From Sarcocystis neurona (Eukaryota; Apicomplexa; Conoidasida; Eucoccidiorida; Sarcocystidae), in contig KL647302.1 of assembly GCA_000727475.1 (NCBI GenBank), positions 472,292 to 536,291 of the forward strand: a stretch of DNA of 64,000 nucleotides, in the 5' to 3' direction. Each line of letters begins with the position of its first letter. Positions within the stretch are counted from its first letter, which is position 1. The notes beneath the pieces were generated by a model. That model had not been told where the DNA came from, ran no database searches, and saw only the letters and a list, made by a program, of their open reading frames with translations. This document shows, in pieces, positions 11,809 through 23,879 of this stretch. Position numbers and translations under genes: made by a program.

Positions 11809-14800
11809 CAGGCACACTACTAAGTCCTCTACATGAAACTCTCGCAATGAATTCTGGCACTCTTCATATGGAAAAGGTAGGCTGTTTGTGGGTGTAACCT
11901 AGTTCAGGCGACTTCAAACGGAGTGCAGGAGTAGTTATGATGAGTTTGTGGTCAATGCAGCAGCTTAAAAATTTGGGTACGAACGCTGTGCTGACTGCAC
12001 TGTCCCGTACAACCACTCCTCGCACGTGTGGCGTGCATTTGGGGTCCCCAGTGGCTCACGTGACATTGAAACCCGCAAAACCATCCGCTGAGTAGCAGAG
12101 GAGGCGGAGGATCTCGCTGGTTGGCAGAGCGTTATGATTTTGAAAGGTGAAGCGCTCAAGAAGTGAGTGGTTGCCATTAGGCCCCTTTACTTCACTAAAA
12201 TGTACACGAGAGAAGGCCTTTGCGCCTGCACCACGTTATGCGTCTCAAGACGGAATTAACAAACAAGCGTGAGAATTCATTGTTGCACACCTACGCGTTC
12301 ACCTTCATATTTGTTTGTACGACCCGCCCGCCAAGTAAGTAGCCCTGTCTCCGAATAATGTAATAAGAAGTAAAAGCGGATCACCCTGTCTCTGTAAACG
12401 TTTCACTCACACCCAAACACTAGGCAGCTGATCCTCAGTATGTCACTTGGGTTGCCGCTCAAGTTCCACATGTGGAAACATTTGTGCACACTACCGATGA
12501 GCAAAACATTACAAATTGTGCGTTTATTACTTCTTGTGGTTACGCGCGGAGCACCAGCCTGACGACTACACCCTAACTGCTCGATAACATCTACGGAAAC
12601 AACTATCGCACATTTTCTGGATATCGCGTGCCGAGGCGTAACACCTTGGAAGGGGCGACGAATTCAGAAATAATAGTCGTATCTGCACTGCAAATCGGCC
12701 TGCCCTGCGCTGTTTCCCATGTAAGACAGCTTTCTGTCAAGCTCGACACGTTACAGACGCCGGCTTGTTCACCTTAACACAGAAGAACTGACGTATCCAT
12801 GGGACACGCCTATGGAATGTTTTTTTTTCTCGCTCATGCTGAGAACCACCGCACCATCTTTCCAATTTGTAGACAGTCTTCCACTCACGAGACATCAAAT
12901 CTACGCAGCCGGTGATAACTTTAAAAAAGAGCGGACGCTGGTAGCCCCTGGTGCACGTGGGCTACGCCTCAATTTTTGCGTCGTGAGCTGTGCATCGCTC
13001 CTTTCTGGATGGGCTGGCACGTTGCCCCCGCTGCCTATAGTGTGTAATTTCTCTTCGATACGACATTTCATATGTGCGCGGACTCCCGACAATAGCTACA
13101 GAAGTTTTGGACGTTACATGATTGTTGCCACACGCTTGGCACAAAGCGAAGATTGAAGACTACCTAGAGAACGAGTTGTTCATTTTGAAGACAGTAGCTA
13201 GAGAGGTTTCCGACGTTACGTGACCGTTGCCACACGCTTGGCACAACGTGAAGATTGGAGACTAACTAGAGAACGAGTTGTAGACATACATTTGAAGCGG
13301 TTTCACGTGGTGTCACAGATGGTTCTGCTACAGACACAATTCTAACCGAAGAGACCTTGCAAAGGAATCGGCAGGAGCGCTTTGAGAACGGGTTATAGCT
13401 ACTGACCTTGGCCTGCATGTTTGTCGCACGTCTGCTGAGTGCCTGAAAACAGTCAAATGAAGCTACGGAGACTTTTGCACGAGGAGTGCACGTGTTGCCA
13501 TAGGTATAAAGTTAATGGAGGTAAAGACGGGCACGAGAAGACGGGGAGAACACATGTTTTTGGCAACTTCAAATGTGCACATTCAGAGTCGCATGGGGGT
13601 GGTTCCAACTGAAAAGGCTTCCACGGGCTCAAGTGGAACGCTGGTTGGAAAATTGTCGCCTCTGACGTGAACGTACGAATTTCTTCTACTAGCTGGCTGC
13701 TGTTCCTGAATCGAGGACGTACATCTACGTCGTCGTAACTTATATATAATGCGACAAAAAAACTGATCTAGACGGGTTGCGACTAAGTTGTAATGTTCAC
13801 CACACTCACTTTCACTCCAGTATCAATCGAGGACGGGTGTCTGCACTCTGCACCCTGTAAGTAGCACGGTCTGTGCAGTAAAGATGTAACCATAACCTGG
13901 TGGTCCAACGTCACAGCCGGCTTTCTGCATGGGCGCTCGTACCTTTACTGAGTAAACCCCCCGGCCACCGTCAAGCATCCACCTCCACGTTTTTCCTCAA
14001 AGGAACGTCGGCACATTAGAGTGCACGCGCGAGGGTAACGGGGACATGACGTTCTCGTCAGTTTTACTGAGAGCTATTCGCACAAGTCACCGCGTGTTGT
14101 ACGCACGCCATCCGTACCGACAGAGAAATTCGGCAACTCCACGTCTCTGGCACACTGCTGATATCTCAGATCAGCAGTAATGCAGCATTTGCGTCCGTGT
14201 TTTCTCACCTGTCTTCACGAGGCCTTCCGCAGCTGGCGCAGCACAACGCGTGCGAATCTTTCGATCTACCGTCCTATGCTACTGTAGAGGCACGCGAACG
14301 AATGCAGAACGTGTTTTAAACTTAAACAGCCGCTCTTTCCTCGAGAGCGCCTAGTCTGTGTTTTGACGCGGACAAGGTACAGTTTTCGGATGAGGGGTGT
14401 TCCTGACGAAAAGCTCTAGGACAGAGATAGGCAGCTCCCTGCGCCTGCGTCTTTCGGTGTCAGCTTAATGTCGCGACGTCTGCAGGTCAGTTCGAACTTA
14501 CACATTTTACTCCAGACTATTCACGCCCGGCTAAATATTCATAGGGCCCACTTTTTCAGTTGCAGACCTTCGCTGAAACGTGCGTACGAGCTGACGAGTT
14601 GTGCGTAGTACTGACCGAAGTATTCTCGTCTCTTACGTGGTAGGGGTGTGGGATGCTCGTGTGGCAATTGCGACGTGCTACGACGCACATACAGGATGAA
14701 TTGACTGTTGTTAATGACATTTCTGCACGTGTGGAAGTGCACCGATCAATCAAGATTTTTTTTCTCCCCCCAAAATTGTGGTTCAAGTGCTATTTGTATT

Positions 14801-14823
14801 GCACCTCCGCATCAACCGTCGAC
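11809..14823. other. Mostly intergenic, one weak open frame and a tandem duplication
   Basis: No gene chain is convincing. A plus frame at 12812-13156 (114 codons) starts MECFFFSLMLRTTAPSFQF but has no recognised domain. A 102-base duplication lies at 13089-13297. The stretch 13300-14650 shows no long open frame, and I see nothing in it beyond possible upstream regulatory DNA for the 14824 gene. Confidence 0.5.
13089..13297. repeat. 102-bp imperfect direct tandem duplication
   Basis: Two adjacent copies (13089-13190 and 13191-about 13297) share long blocks such as GTTGCCACACGCTTGGCACA and TAGAGAACGAGTTGT, with scattered substitutions. Confidence 0.8.
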
Positions 14824-16404
14824 ATGGGAAACTACAGGAGAGTTACGGTTTTTACACTTTCGCTCTCCTATTTCATTCTAGGGGAAGCTGCACATGTGGG
14901 CATTGAAATGCAACAACAAATGCGCGACTTCCTTGGACGGCTGGGACGCGTCCGTCTTCGGAGCGGACGGGGTAGTGCAGTGGTTGACAAGCTCCCTGAT
15001 GGTAGTCGAAATATCCACGATGTTCGCAGTGACAAAATACCGCAGGGAGCCAGCGAATTTGCCCGTCGGGCCCCTTCTCTGGGGAGATTTTTTTACGAGG
15101 GCACTCGTGACGGATCCGAGTTGGGCTCGCACTCTGCGTCACGTTTCCGCACGGCCATGAGTCAGCTTTTATTCCGAAAGAGCGGATTTTTATCACATGA
15201 CGTACCCGTCCTCACTGGTGCTGCTGCTCCTCTCTATACGTCTACAAGTAGCTGGGCAGCTCTTAAGATGCCGAAGTCTTCTACTGCGGTTGAACCGACT
15301 GCGACATCCAGCACCTTAGATCACTTGTCTCCTGAGACGGAAGCTGGTGTTCTTGCATCTTCATCCGTACGGGAGCCTCTTTTACCAACCAGCGGCCGGT
15401 CGCCGGAGTGGGGAGGCTCTACGTCGACCAGATCCGTCGAGTCGAGGTCTACAACCACTGGTGGGTTGGCGGAGTCGGGTGCTGCTACGCCTGTTACAAC
15501 GTCGGAGTCGAAGTCTACAGCCAGTGCCGGGGGGGCGAACTCGGGTGCGCCGTCTGCAACTTCTACGTTGACGTCTCCAACCGGGGACACGCTGTTGAAG
15601 GGGGGGGATCCTACGCCAGCTGCAACGTCTGAGTCGACGTCTACAACCAGTAGGGGGCCGGCCACGCCGTCTCCAACCTCCACAGTTGTACGTCCCAAAC
15701 AAGCGAATTCCAAAGCAGTTCTCGGAACTGGAGTTACCATATCTCCACCTGTTGCTGTAGATCTGGGGTCGGGCTACATCGACAAGTAAGTACGACCGTT
15801 GCAGAATTTTCAGTAAAAAAAGCTGGCCGTATCGTATTACGCATGTCTTCACATTAGCCGTGCGAGGCATCTAGCGCGATGTCAGGTTCAAGGATTCTCT
15901 TTCTGCACGCGCCTGCGTGGACACGTCGCATCACCGAATAGACTAGCGTCTGATTGTTCTACACTTTGTTTTTATTTTGGTAACCGCACGGATGGTGCGG
16001 TCATCCCGGTGTATGCCGGGAACACGCCCGGTTGCCGTACTTGTGTGGGCTGGCGCTGAGACATCGCGGGTGGCACAACGCATGACAGCAGACTGTTCTG
16101 GAGAATATTCTCTTTACGCATTCTGCTCCTGAGAACTATAAGTTTTTGTTTTTGTTGTCACCGTAGGATTTTCCGTATGTCTTTGGGAGATGATGGGGCG
16201 TTCCACGCCAAGCTCAGACGCTACGACCGCAAGTCAAAGGGACGTTCCGTAATGCTGGACCGTTACAGTTCAAGAGCACGTTCAGTGGCGAGCATTCCAC
16301 TTGCAAATACGAGCGAATATGCGCCTATGGTGTCTGAAGTCGCTGCGAGGAAAGCGTCCAGTGGGCAGGATCTTACGGAGCTGCAACGTTCCCGCATAAT
16401 GTAG
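14824..16404 (+). CDS. Secreted Ser/Thr-rich (mucin-like) protein, two exons
   Basis: Exon 1 (14824-15785) and exon 2 (16167-16404) join across a GTAAGT..TAG intron with exact phase (AA|G = Lys), giving about 399 residues. The chosen Met at 14824 opens a typical signal peptide (MGNYRRVTVFTLSLSYFILG). An upstream Met at 14653 in the same frame would bury it. Residues about 25-130 are basic and Arg-rich. From about 140 to 310 the chain is Ser/Thr/Pro/Ala-rich with imperfect repeats of about 22 and 33 residues (TSESKSTASAGGANSGAP, TSESTSTTSRGPATPSPTST), likely heavily O-glycosylated. The C-terminal exon is basic, with a KLRRYDRKSKGRSVMLDRYS segment, and ends without a hydrophobic tail, so no GPI anchor or membrane span is seen. 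It is likely secreted, on the surface or in an organelle of the invasive or oocyst-wall stages (inference). No family was recognised. The minus-strand frames over exon 1 (15321-15740, 15382-15870) are shadows. Confidence 0.72.
15786..16166 (+). other. Intron of the secreted Ser/Thr-rich gene
   Basis: The intron is 381 bases, begins GTAAGTACG and ends in a T-rich tract TTTTTGTTTTTGTTGTCACCGTAG. Splice-site quality is among the best in the window. Confidence 0.72.
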
Positions 16405-17242
16405 AGGTAGCAGGTAGTAACCTGGCGAAAGTACGAACGGTGTACCGTTCGTACGAACCCGCTGCTTGTTTGAATACCCAACGTTTCTTGTGAACGTTCA
16501 TTTGTTGATTATGGACGTGTTTAACACAATGGTGTCCTATCGCGCACGCGCCACACGTGAACCACAACGATATTTCTACCAACTTAGCAGGGTATTTCTC
16601 AAATGGTCGGTGCACTCGTATGTTTGTTGCCGAGAGTCGCACGAAATACAAGTAGAGGTGGCATTAGGCAGAGCTGTCCCGCCGTCCACAATTGTAAAAC
16701 TTGTATGGGCCCAATAATGCAGTAGGCAGGATGTGTGTAACTTAGTCGAACATTTTACACCGACGGAGTATTTCCAATAAATTCATGAAGTGCCGAATAT
16801 GTCGAATAGTGCTGAATGGACAAGGAACACGCGAACAGAGTGCCTATGTTGTGTTTTAGGCATCGCACGTGGCGTTACACGCGTACGAAGTATCGCTTTC
16901 TCCACGTGAGGTTGAAGCCAGCCGAGCTGTGAGCCGACCGCTTTCTGCGAACGCTGGCGTTGTCAGCGTGTAGCCCTCGTATGCGCCGAGAACTCATCAA
17001 GTATGCTCATATGCATAAAGCTTAGGGTGTTTATTTGGCCGAGCTTAAACAAGCCAGTAGGGCTGCAGAACAGACACATCCCCCCGTACAACTGCAAGAT
17101 TGACGTGATATGCTATAGTTTACAGTTGACAGTTTCGCACCGGCACCGGTCAGTTCAAAAGACAGGGGAGTAGAGTTTACTCTACCGCGCACCAGGGGTA
17201 CTGCTTTGTGACAGTGTGATCAATCCGCATTACACGCGTCAG
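16405..17242. other. Intergenic or upstream region
   Basis: A plus frame at 16466-16717 (83 codons) has no recognised domain. Otherwise I see nothing definite. The first exon and promoter of the 17243 gene should lie here. Confidence 0.4.
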
Positions 17243-18071
17243 TCGATTCCGGAAGTGAGCGAATGTGTGGCACAGGATTTGAGGGCGGCACGAACGTGTC
17301 TCTGGAGCCATTTCTTTCATTGCATGTATGACAGTGCTGAGCGTGGCACTTTAAGTGTTTACCCTGTGCACGATGGCAAGTGCGAGGGACTGCTGCCTGC
17401 ACTGCAGTTCATATCAGTCTCTTCTGAGCAGTTGCGTTGGGTACCTGGGACCAGATGCTAGTGGTTCGCAGGTCGTGCTACTCTTTGCGTGGAAGAGTGA
17501 TATTTTTTTGTACAACAAATGTAGAACTGCTGAGGACTTTCCTTTTTTTAAATGGTAGACACTGTGTGCGACTAGGTATTCAAACAACTGTACGTTTTTC
17601 GTCAGCCGACAATCCACCTCGGGTGGATGCTGATGCGGCCTTGTTGTTGCTGTAGGCACTGTACGACACTTTCGACATGTGTGATTCGGCTTCCCCTCAC
17701 TGCACCTCTGTTCAAAACAACCTTGGACGATCGCCTCCTTTGCGACTGTATACCCTTTGTGCACGTACACCGGTACAGACAGCCATGTTCACGCAAACAA
17801 AAAATGCTCTGCAACGAGGTCGTGCTTGTGGAAAACAGGCAAAACAGTCTTTCTTTGGCAAGGCAAAACTGAGTCACCATTTTGTATGAGCACGAGGACT
17901 CGTTACTTGTTGAAAATGGTGGCCCACCTCTCGGCGACCGCCGGAAAGTACTTGCAGCGCGTGGCACTACAGAAATACTTCGTAACGCTTGTTTGTGCGC
18001 TCAGACCTGGATGGAAGGTGCCCGGAGGGTATAACCGACAGAACAATAAGGAACCCACTGGGGCACGGTGA
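17243..18071 (+). CDS. Three-exon cysteine-bearing protein, possible Eimeria SAG-family surface antigen
   Basis: Exons 17243-17440 (66 codons), 17656-17883 (76 codons) and 17958-18071 (37 codons and TGA) join in phase 0. Donors are GTACCT and GTATGA, and the acceptors include TTGTTGTTGCTGTAG. At least eight cysteines are visible. Exon 1 contains GTLSVYPVHDGKCEGLLPAL, which resembles the 'FAYYPxxDGKxxC..AL' segment of Eimeria TA4/SAG antigens. The last exon has FVTLVCALRPGW, which recalls their late 'xxICLTNPxxL' motif. These are by-eye resemblances to a known family and are not proof. The signal peptide exon is upstream and unidentified, and no hydrophobic GPI tail is seen at this stop, so either an exon is missing or the protein is not anchored. 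Confidence 0.4.
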
Positions 18072-19697
18072 TGACTCACGTATCACCCTTAGTAGTAGAA
18101 AACAACTCCATGCAGCCGGCCTTCAAGCGTATTATTGGGGTTTCGCCTCACTTCATCTATATATCCCATTAAACAATGCATACGCAGTACGAAGGTTGGG
18201 GTGCATTGAAGAGGAATCTTCCTTGTATTTCTAGCCTCTTTGTGCACCGCAGCGTACGTTGTCGTCTACACCTTCCGCATTCACCAGCGAGATGGCGGTG
18301 CTGTTAATGCAGGCGCCGGGTCCACCTGCAACGCGAATGATCCTAACGAGAGCCCAGAATAAACTGGACTATTAACAATGCTCTGGGATCTAGAAGCGTC
18401 AGTGCGACCAGCGCGTTTCTTTACACGTATGCTTGAACAGGGATACACGCAAACGTAGGTACGTGTACGTACGTATGTGTAGAAATATTCGTCTCTATGG
18501 TGCACACACGTCACAGGGCGAAGTGCCGGTTCTCCGTGTTTATGAATAGTGTTTTTTTTGGGAGATGCACTTGAAAGCCAATCAACGCACGTTCCATATA
18601 CAGTACGCGCCCGCTATTAGTGGGGCGATGAAGTTCTCTTCCCGTTTTTCCTCTTCTGAGTTTTCATGAAGACGAGAGTTTCTGTTGCTCTCTCTTTTTG
18701 TTCATACCCGTAGAAATTCCTGTACACCTTGTTCGCCCTTTGACCGCAGAAAAATCCTGTTCTTGTCTCCTTTCGTATCACACCACAATCACTCCTCCCT
18801 CCCTGTTCCTCCCTGTTCTGAAGGTTTCTCCGTTACTGTGTTCGGTCGCCCTCGGCGCAAGATTTGTGGCGGGACCATGGAGAGTAGGGCACGGCGTGCG
18901 CTTGCTTGGAACACAGACACACACAAAGAGGGCACGCAAATGTTAAATGGCAGCACTCAGAACTGCTGCGCAGAACTGCGATATCCGACCCAGACAGAAC
19001 CGCTGCAGTGTGACCTTTTTAAGTGTACTGGAATGTGCCCCCCTCTGACGAGAATCACGCCTGGCATTATACGCTAGTATCCGAAGAATGCATACATCTG
19101 CATCTTGAGTAGTAACAGGCAGTTTGTTTTTCCACTTGGAACCCGTGTATTTCGTCGCACAGTACAAATCGTTCCGGTCGATACACTGCGTTGTGTGAAG
19201 GTGCCCTTGGATATGTGGTGAGACAATTTACAGTGCAGAGGTTGTTTGAGACTACGAGTACGGGTAAATTACAGGTAAGTGTGTGCATCGAGATGTCCAC
19301 AGCAGAGAATTTCCAGATATTTATATATATATATATGTAGAATATCCATGTATGTGTATATATATCTGCATACGTACCTCCCTTTCTCGCTCTGTCTCTC
19401 TCTCTATATATAAAAATATATATATGTATATGTGCGTCCATGCATGTGTGTAGTTCGAGCGACGGACCTGCTATGAAGCAAAAAGATGGACGAAATACTA
19501 GTGTGACAACCGTCGTTCGCAGAACAAAAAGACACGCCAGATTTACGTTTCTATCTGAATCCACGTGTAGAGACTGGCAATTTTTCGTGCTCCTGTGTGC
19601 CGTAGGAAACGAGTCACATCCTTCCTCATTTCACTGTGATTTACTGCCAACAATAGTTACCATCCCAGGAACAGCCTGCGCCACGGTGGACCCTCAT
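18072..19697. other. Intergenic, microsatellite-bearing
   Basis: No convincing gene was seen. A pyrimidine-rich stretch lies at 18650-18840, and a TA/TATG microsatellite with CTCTCT runs covers about 19310-19435. Open frames on both strands are short and show no domain. Confidence 0.5.
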
Positions 19698-20180
19698 TCA
19701 GTAGTGTTGTATCGTCATTCCGCCTATTACGCACTCACTGTCCACGGGCAGGCGACACTGAGATTCCATGTCCATTGCGTTTCGTTTGTTACTTCCAGTC
19801 AGCGGTGGCGGAGCGCGGGAGAGACTGGCAGACGTAAGAAGTGAAGTTGGCGCATCAGCAACCTGACGAGACTGGAGTGGTCGGGATCTGGTATCAGGTA
19901 ACTCCTGTACCGTAATTGCGTCCGACGTCTCCTGCAAGAGTGATTCATTACGCCTCAACCTCTCTACGTGGACAGGTGCCGCTGCTTCACTTCGTATCAG
20001 TGAAGCCTTCTGCGAGATTTCGGCAACTATAATAGATTCGTCTGTAGCCCCTCGTAGAAACAAGGTGCCGTCCGAATTCCCATCTACAGCGGGCGACGCC
20101 GCATCGCTTGGTAGTTCTGCACGACGATCTCTCATCGCGGTTGAGATCTGCGCACGCGATTCTAGAGGGTAGCCCACGTG
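19698..20180 (-). CDS. Acidic soluble-type coding segment, probably an exon of a larger gene
   Basis: A minus-strand acceptor (a GACTGGAGGTAG context) at 20181 opens a frame that continues about 160 codons to 19698. A donor CGTCAG|GTTGCTG at 19863 may end the exon earlier. Composition is protein-like and charged (DESIIVAEISQKASLIRSE, RLRRNESLLQETSDAITVQE). The plus strand is also open over 19868-20170, so the strand is inferred. No family was recognised. The upstream minus frame 20162-20809 would be the preceding exon. Confidence 0.42.
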   Translation of the reverse strand, partial: HVGYPLESRAQISTAMRDRRAELPSDAASPAVDGNSDGTLFLRGATDESIIVAEISQKASLIRSEAAAPVHVERLRRNESLLQETSDAITVQELPDTRSRPLQSRQVADAPTSLLTSASLSRAPPPLTGSNKRNAMDMESQCRLPVDSECVIGGMTIQHY

Positions 20181-20183
20181 CTA

Positions 20184-20809
20184 CCTCCAGTCAAAACTGC
20201 CACTAATAGCATAACGCTCTTCGCAATATTACTATCAGCGCTCCGACTTCTACAACTGCACGAACTGGAGCTTGTATTGCTGCTCCTACTATTGGTAGTA
20301 TTACTAACTATTTGTCGTATCATTACGAAAGCCAAAGCACGCGTAGGGTCACAAAACGCACGCCGGCGGCGAACCCCTTTGTCCTCATGAACTCGGCTTT
20401 TACCCCTACGAGCACTTACACTGCGCAGAGACGGATCACCTGATTTGATGGTGATGCTGACCATGATAGTGATGACGGTGATGACGACTGCACCCCCGGA
20501 GGCATGCACATAATTCAGTGGAGCTACTTTAATAAGAAAGATTCTGCAGGTGCGTCGAACCAAAGCTAAGACCATTCGTAGCCCTTCTGGATGAGGAGAG
20601 AGGATGTGACTCTCAGATTCTCCCTTCTGCTCCGTTGCACAGAAAGTCTCCTGATAACGGTGTAAATCGTGGCCGACACCATCTCTGTGGCGCGTCTTTG
20701 CGGGGGGCCCTCCAGCGCGTCGTTGTATCCACATACGAGGACCTGTCCAGGTGCAGCCCCAGTTAGAGGAGCCCAGAGGGATTGGTAGATGTTTACCTGT
20801 CACTAACAC
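20184..20809 (-). CDS. Possible upstream exon with one membrane span
   Basis: A minus frame of about 215 codons contains a hydrophobic segment GGAVVITVITIMVSITIK with a Lys/Arg-rich stretch after it, then a Ser/Asn-rich part. It may join to the 19698-20180 exon through a GTTAGT donor near 20310. The competing plus-strand frame at 20210-20440 is Thr-rich and equally open. Low certainty; no family recognised. Confidence 0.3.
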
Positions 20810-22739
20810 ATACCAGCATACACAGCACCTTGCTTACGCAAGCGGTAACGATATACACAGAGAAACACAGATCGGGAAGGCAAAGCTTATGCTCCGTACC
20901 TACAGACCTTGCAGCCACTCACTTTAAGATAGTTGAAAAAAAGTTGACGTCCGCCGTCTCCGGTCTCAAATCGCAGCGGTCCATTATTGCTTTTTGCACT
21001 GATCGGAAGACAACAAATAATTTGGTATCTCGCACAGCCTTGTAGACTTCATGAAACAAAAACACGCAGCGCGCGTTTACGGGAGTCAGGAGCTCATGCA
21101 TGCATGCTCAGGGCTAGCCAACTTCTCTCCCCGTTGGCCCGACCATATCGTCAAGAGTGCCCCGTCGGAACACGTTTCACACGGGAGAAGTAATTTGTAC
21201 AGTGAGAAGTAACAGCCCCCAGAGAGGTCTCTGTTGGTATTACGTATCTACCGAGGAACTGAGAAACTGTGGTATGAAAACACACGTACAGGAGAGTCGC
21301 TTGCAGATCGAAGTTTTCGTGAAAGACTTCTCGGTAACCCGACAGAACTTTCAAAAGAAGCAAACAGATAAATGACACGGCCCTGTACAGGATGTCAGGG
21401 GCTCTCATGCTTTGCCAGCTGTAGTTAAGGTTTCCCCTGCATTAAAACGCACTCCTCAGCGCCGCGTCTCAGGTAGATGGAATGCGTCTTCGTCTTCGTG
21501 TTTGTAATTCGCGCTCCTGCATCAGAGTAAAATATGTGTCCACTGAAAAAAGGAAGCAGCCTCTTGTATTGGGCACCTTCGGACGGAAAGGACGCAGACG
21601 GTCATAGCTTTTTTGTGCTGACTGATGCAGCGGAAAGACCTCATCTTTCTTTCTTCCGCTGTTGGCACATCTGTCTTTCTTTCCCACACTTGTGTACAAA
21701 CACAAGTATACATACACACGCACATACAATATACATACGTGCACAGATATAAATATATACGTACGTACACACATACGTGTATATATATATATACACATAT
21801 GCGTACAAACACACATACACCCACATTACACGCACACGCGCGTACGTTAAGTACGTACATGTGTCAGAGCGAGTAAAGTCAGAGTGAGAGGACAAAGGTG
21901 CGGTGTCTTCCTGTAGGGAAGGCCAACGCTCAAAGTTGATGCTGCCTTCGGTACAACTGCATGAACCTCAACTCACCTTATAAATGTGTTGTGGCCACGT
22001 TTGAAGAACTGCACTTGCCAGCTATTCACCATAGCACACACGAATCTGCTCAGAAGGCAGGAAACTGGAAAACGCTTCGCTTTTGCAACAAAGACCTCTT
22101 AACACGACGCAGAGCGTTCTGTAGCGATTTTCGTGTATCGTGAAGTGGTGCAGAGGCATGTAGCAACATTCCTACATTTTAGGCTTCATTTCTGTTTCAG
22201 AGAGCTTTTGCCTTACGTGCTTGTACTCCAGAGGTTCGTCAGGACGAAACATCAGCTCTCGACTTATACATGCTTATACAGGGATGCGTGTATCAACTGC
22301 ATGTGCATATACGTACCTACGTGTACAATGTGCAGCTCTTAACCGGCAGTCACTATCACAGTAGCTTTCGCCTCGGTGCTGCCTCACATGCGCTGTCTCA
22401 CGACACCTAAGTTGAGCTGCGGCAAGTAATGCTGAGAACAGTATTTGAAGTCAACAGCCGTGCGCAATTTCTACAAGGATGTCAATGTTTCGCGCACACA
22501 GCCCGAGCGGGGCTTATGTGGAGAGTTATATTATGCTTCATAATCTCTTGCGTAGCCACCAACGCCAACATACGTACGTGCATGCCGCACTACTCTCTGC
22601 GTAATCTATGGGGAAGGACATACGTACACACGCGCGAATGCACGTTATTTCGCGCCCGTGATGTAAGTTGTTACACACAATAGACTAACTGGATGCACGC
22701 CCCGTGTCAGAGCAGGTTACACCTGGTCTTGTAAGTATT
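20810..22739. other. No firm gene; microsatellite at 21700-21850
   Basis: Open frames are short (up to 115 codons), and the longest cross the CA/TA/ACGT microsatellite at 21705-21860. Nothing with a recognised domain was seen. Confidence 0.5.
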
Positions 22740-22770
22740 ACCATGTGCGTCTAACGACTCCAATCCTTGC

Positions 22771-22968
22771 AGAGAATACATGTACTGCGACCAATTCTTC
22801 TGCACCTTACAAAGGCATTTAAAGCAGCGTCCGTTGACTGATGTGTCTATTGTGTACCAGATATTCCATGACTACTCTGCTTCCAATAGCTATCAAGATA
22901 CATGTGAAATACTGTTTGCACCACACATGAAGGAATTCTTTCGTAAACCTGTTTTGAACAGACTTTGA
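22771..22968 (+). CDS. Probable terminal exon, unknown protein
   Basis: An acceptor (CCAATCCTTGCAG) is followed by a frame of about 65 codons ending in TGA: YCDQFFCTLQRHLKQRPLTD, then VSIVYQIFHDY, and a Phe/Lys-rich C-terminus MKEFFRKPVLNRL. Base composition is not repetitive and the residue mix is protein-like. The upstream exon was not found, and no family was recognised. Confidence 0.33.
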   Translation, partial: REYMYCDQFFCTLQRHLKQRPLTDVSIVYQIFHDYSASNSYQDTCEILFAPHMKEFFRKPVLNRL

Positions 22969-23879
22969 AGTACTATTAATTGACCTCCTGATAAGGCGAA
23001 CCGACAGGAGTCAAGAAAAGAGACCCTTTCGACATGTTCTTGAATGACGCAGCAGCATGAATCCACGTGTAGCATGCGACTCCCTTACGATCCAGCCCAG
23101 ATGTGTCATACTCTTGTTCAGGGAGGGCACTCTGCAGATTCTTTTTCTGCGGAAAACGTATCGTTGCCGCTCCAGCGCGGAGCTGCCCAGTCATCGCTAG
23201 TGAGTACGTGCTGCTTAGGAATGCTACAGTACTGGCACCGCCGTATATTCCTTCTCTTCGCATCTACGGCACACCACTGCCAGTGGCAGCGGGAAGTGCA
23301 AGGCACCCTTACATTCATTCGTACATAACGAACTCTGCAAAAAGATGGTCACAACGGTAGCCACGTGCAACACGGAGACAGCCTAGTTTCCGGGTTTTGA
23401 TTTCAGCCATTCTGCGTGCCAACAAAAAAGACGTGTATTTGTGTCCGTCCACGGACGCACGTGCACGTGTAGCCACTTATGCTACGTGTCTTTTTCTCCG
23501 TGCGACAGTGCATGTCCGTACAAGACCCAAGGGGGAGGTCGAATTTTTCTACTGCGTCAACATATAGTGCTCGTCACTCAGCAATTCATTTCTTGGCTGC
23601 TTAGCTTGCTGGGCGCCAGCCTGCGGTGTACATCACTCGCGTTTGTTTGGCGGGGCATACGCAGTTGGGGGATGGACATTTGATCTCAACCCAGCTTCCT
23701 TGTTGAAATGATCAACAAACACATTCGATGTGTCTCCATACGCCTTCCTACCTATACTCGCAAGGAGTGATAAGGGCTTATATATGTACACACACATTTT
23801 CCATTTTCACAATCAAATCATATTGTACAATGTCGAGAACCGCCGCGACCACCACGTAGACAACTTGTGCTACGCCACA

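Noticed and set aside
14653..14823. Upstream in-frame Met of the secreted Ser/Thr-rich gene
   Set aside because: It would place 57 residues before a typical signal peptide that starts at 14824.
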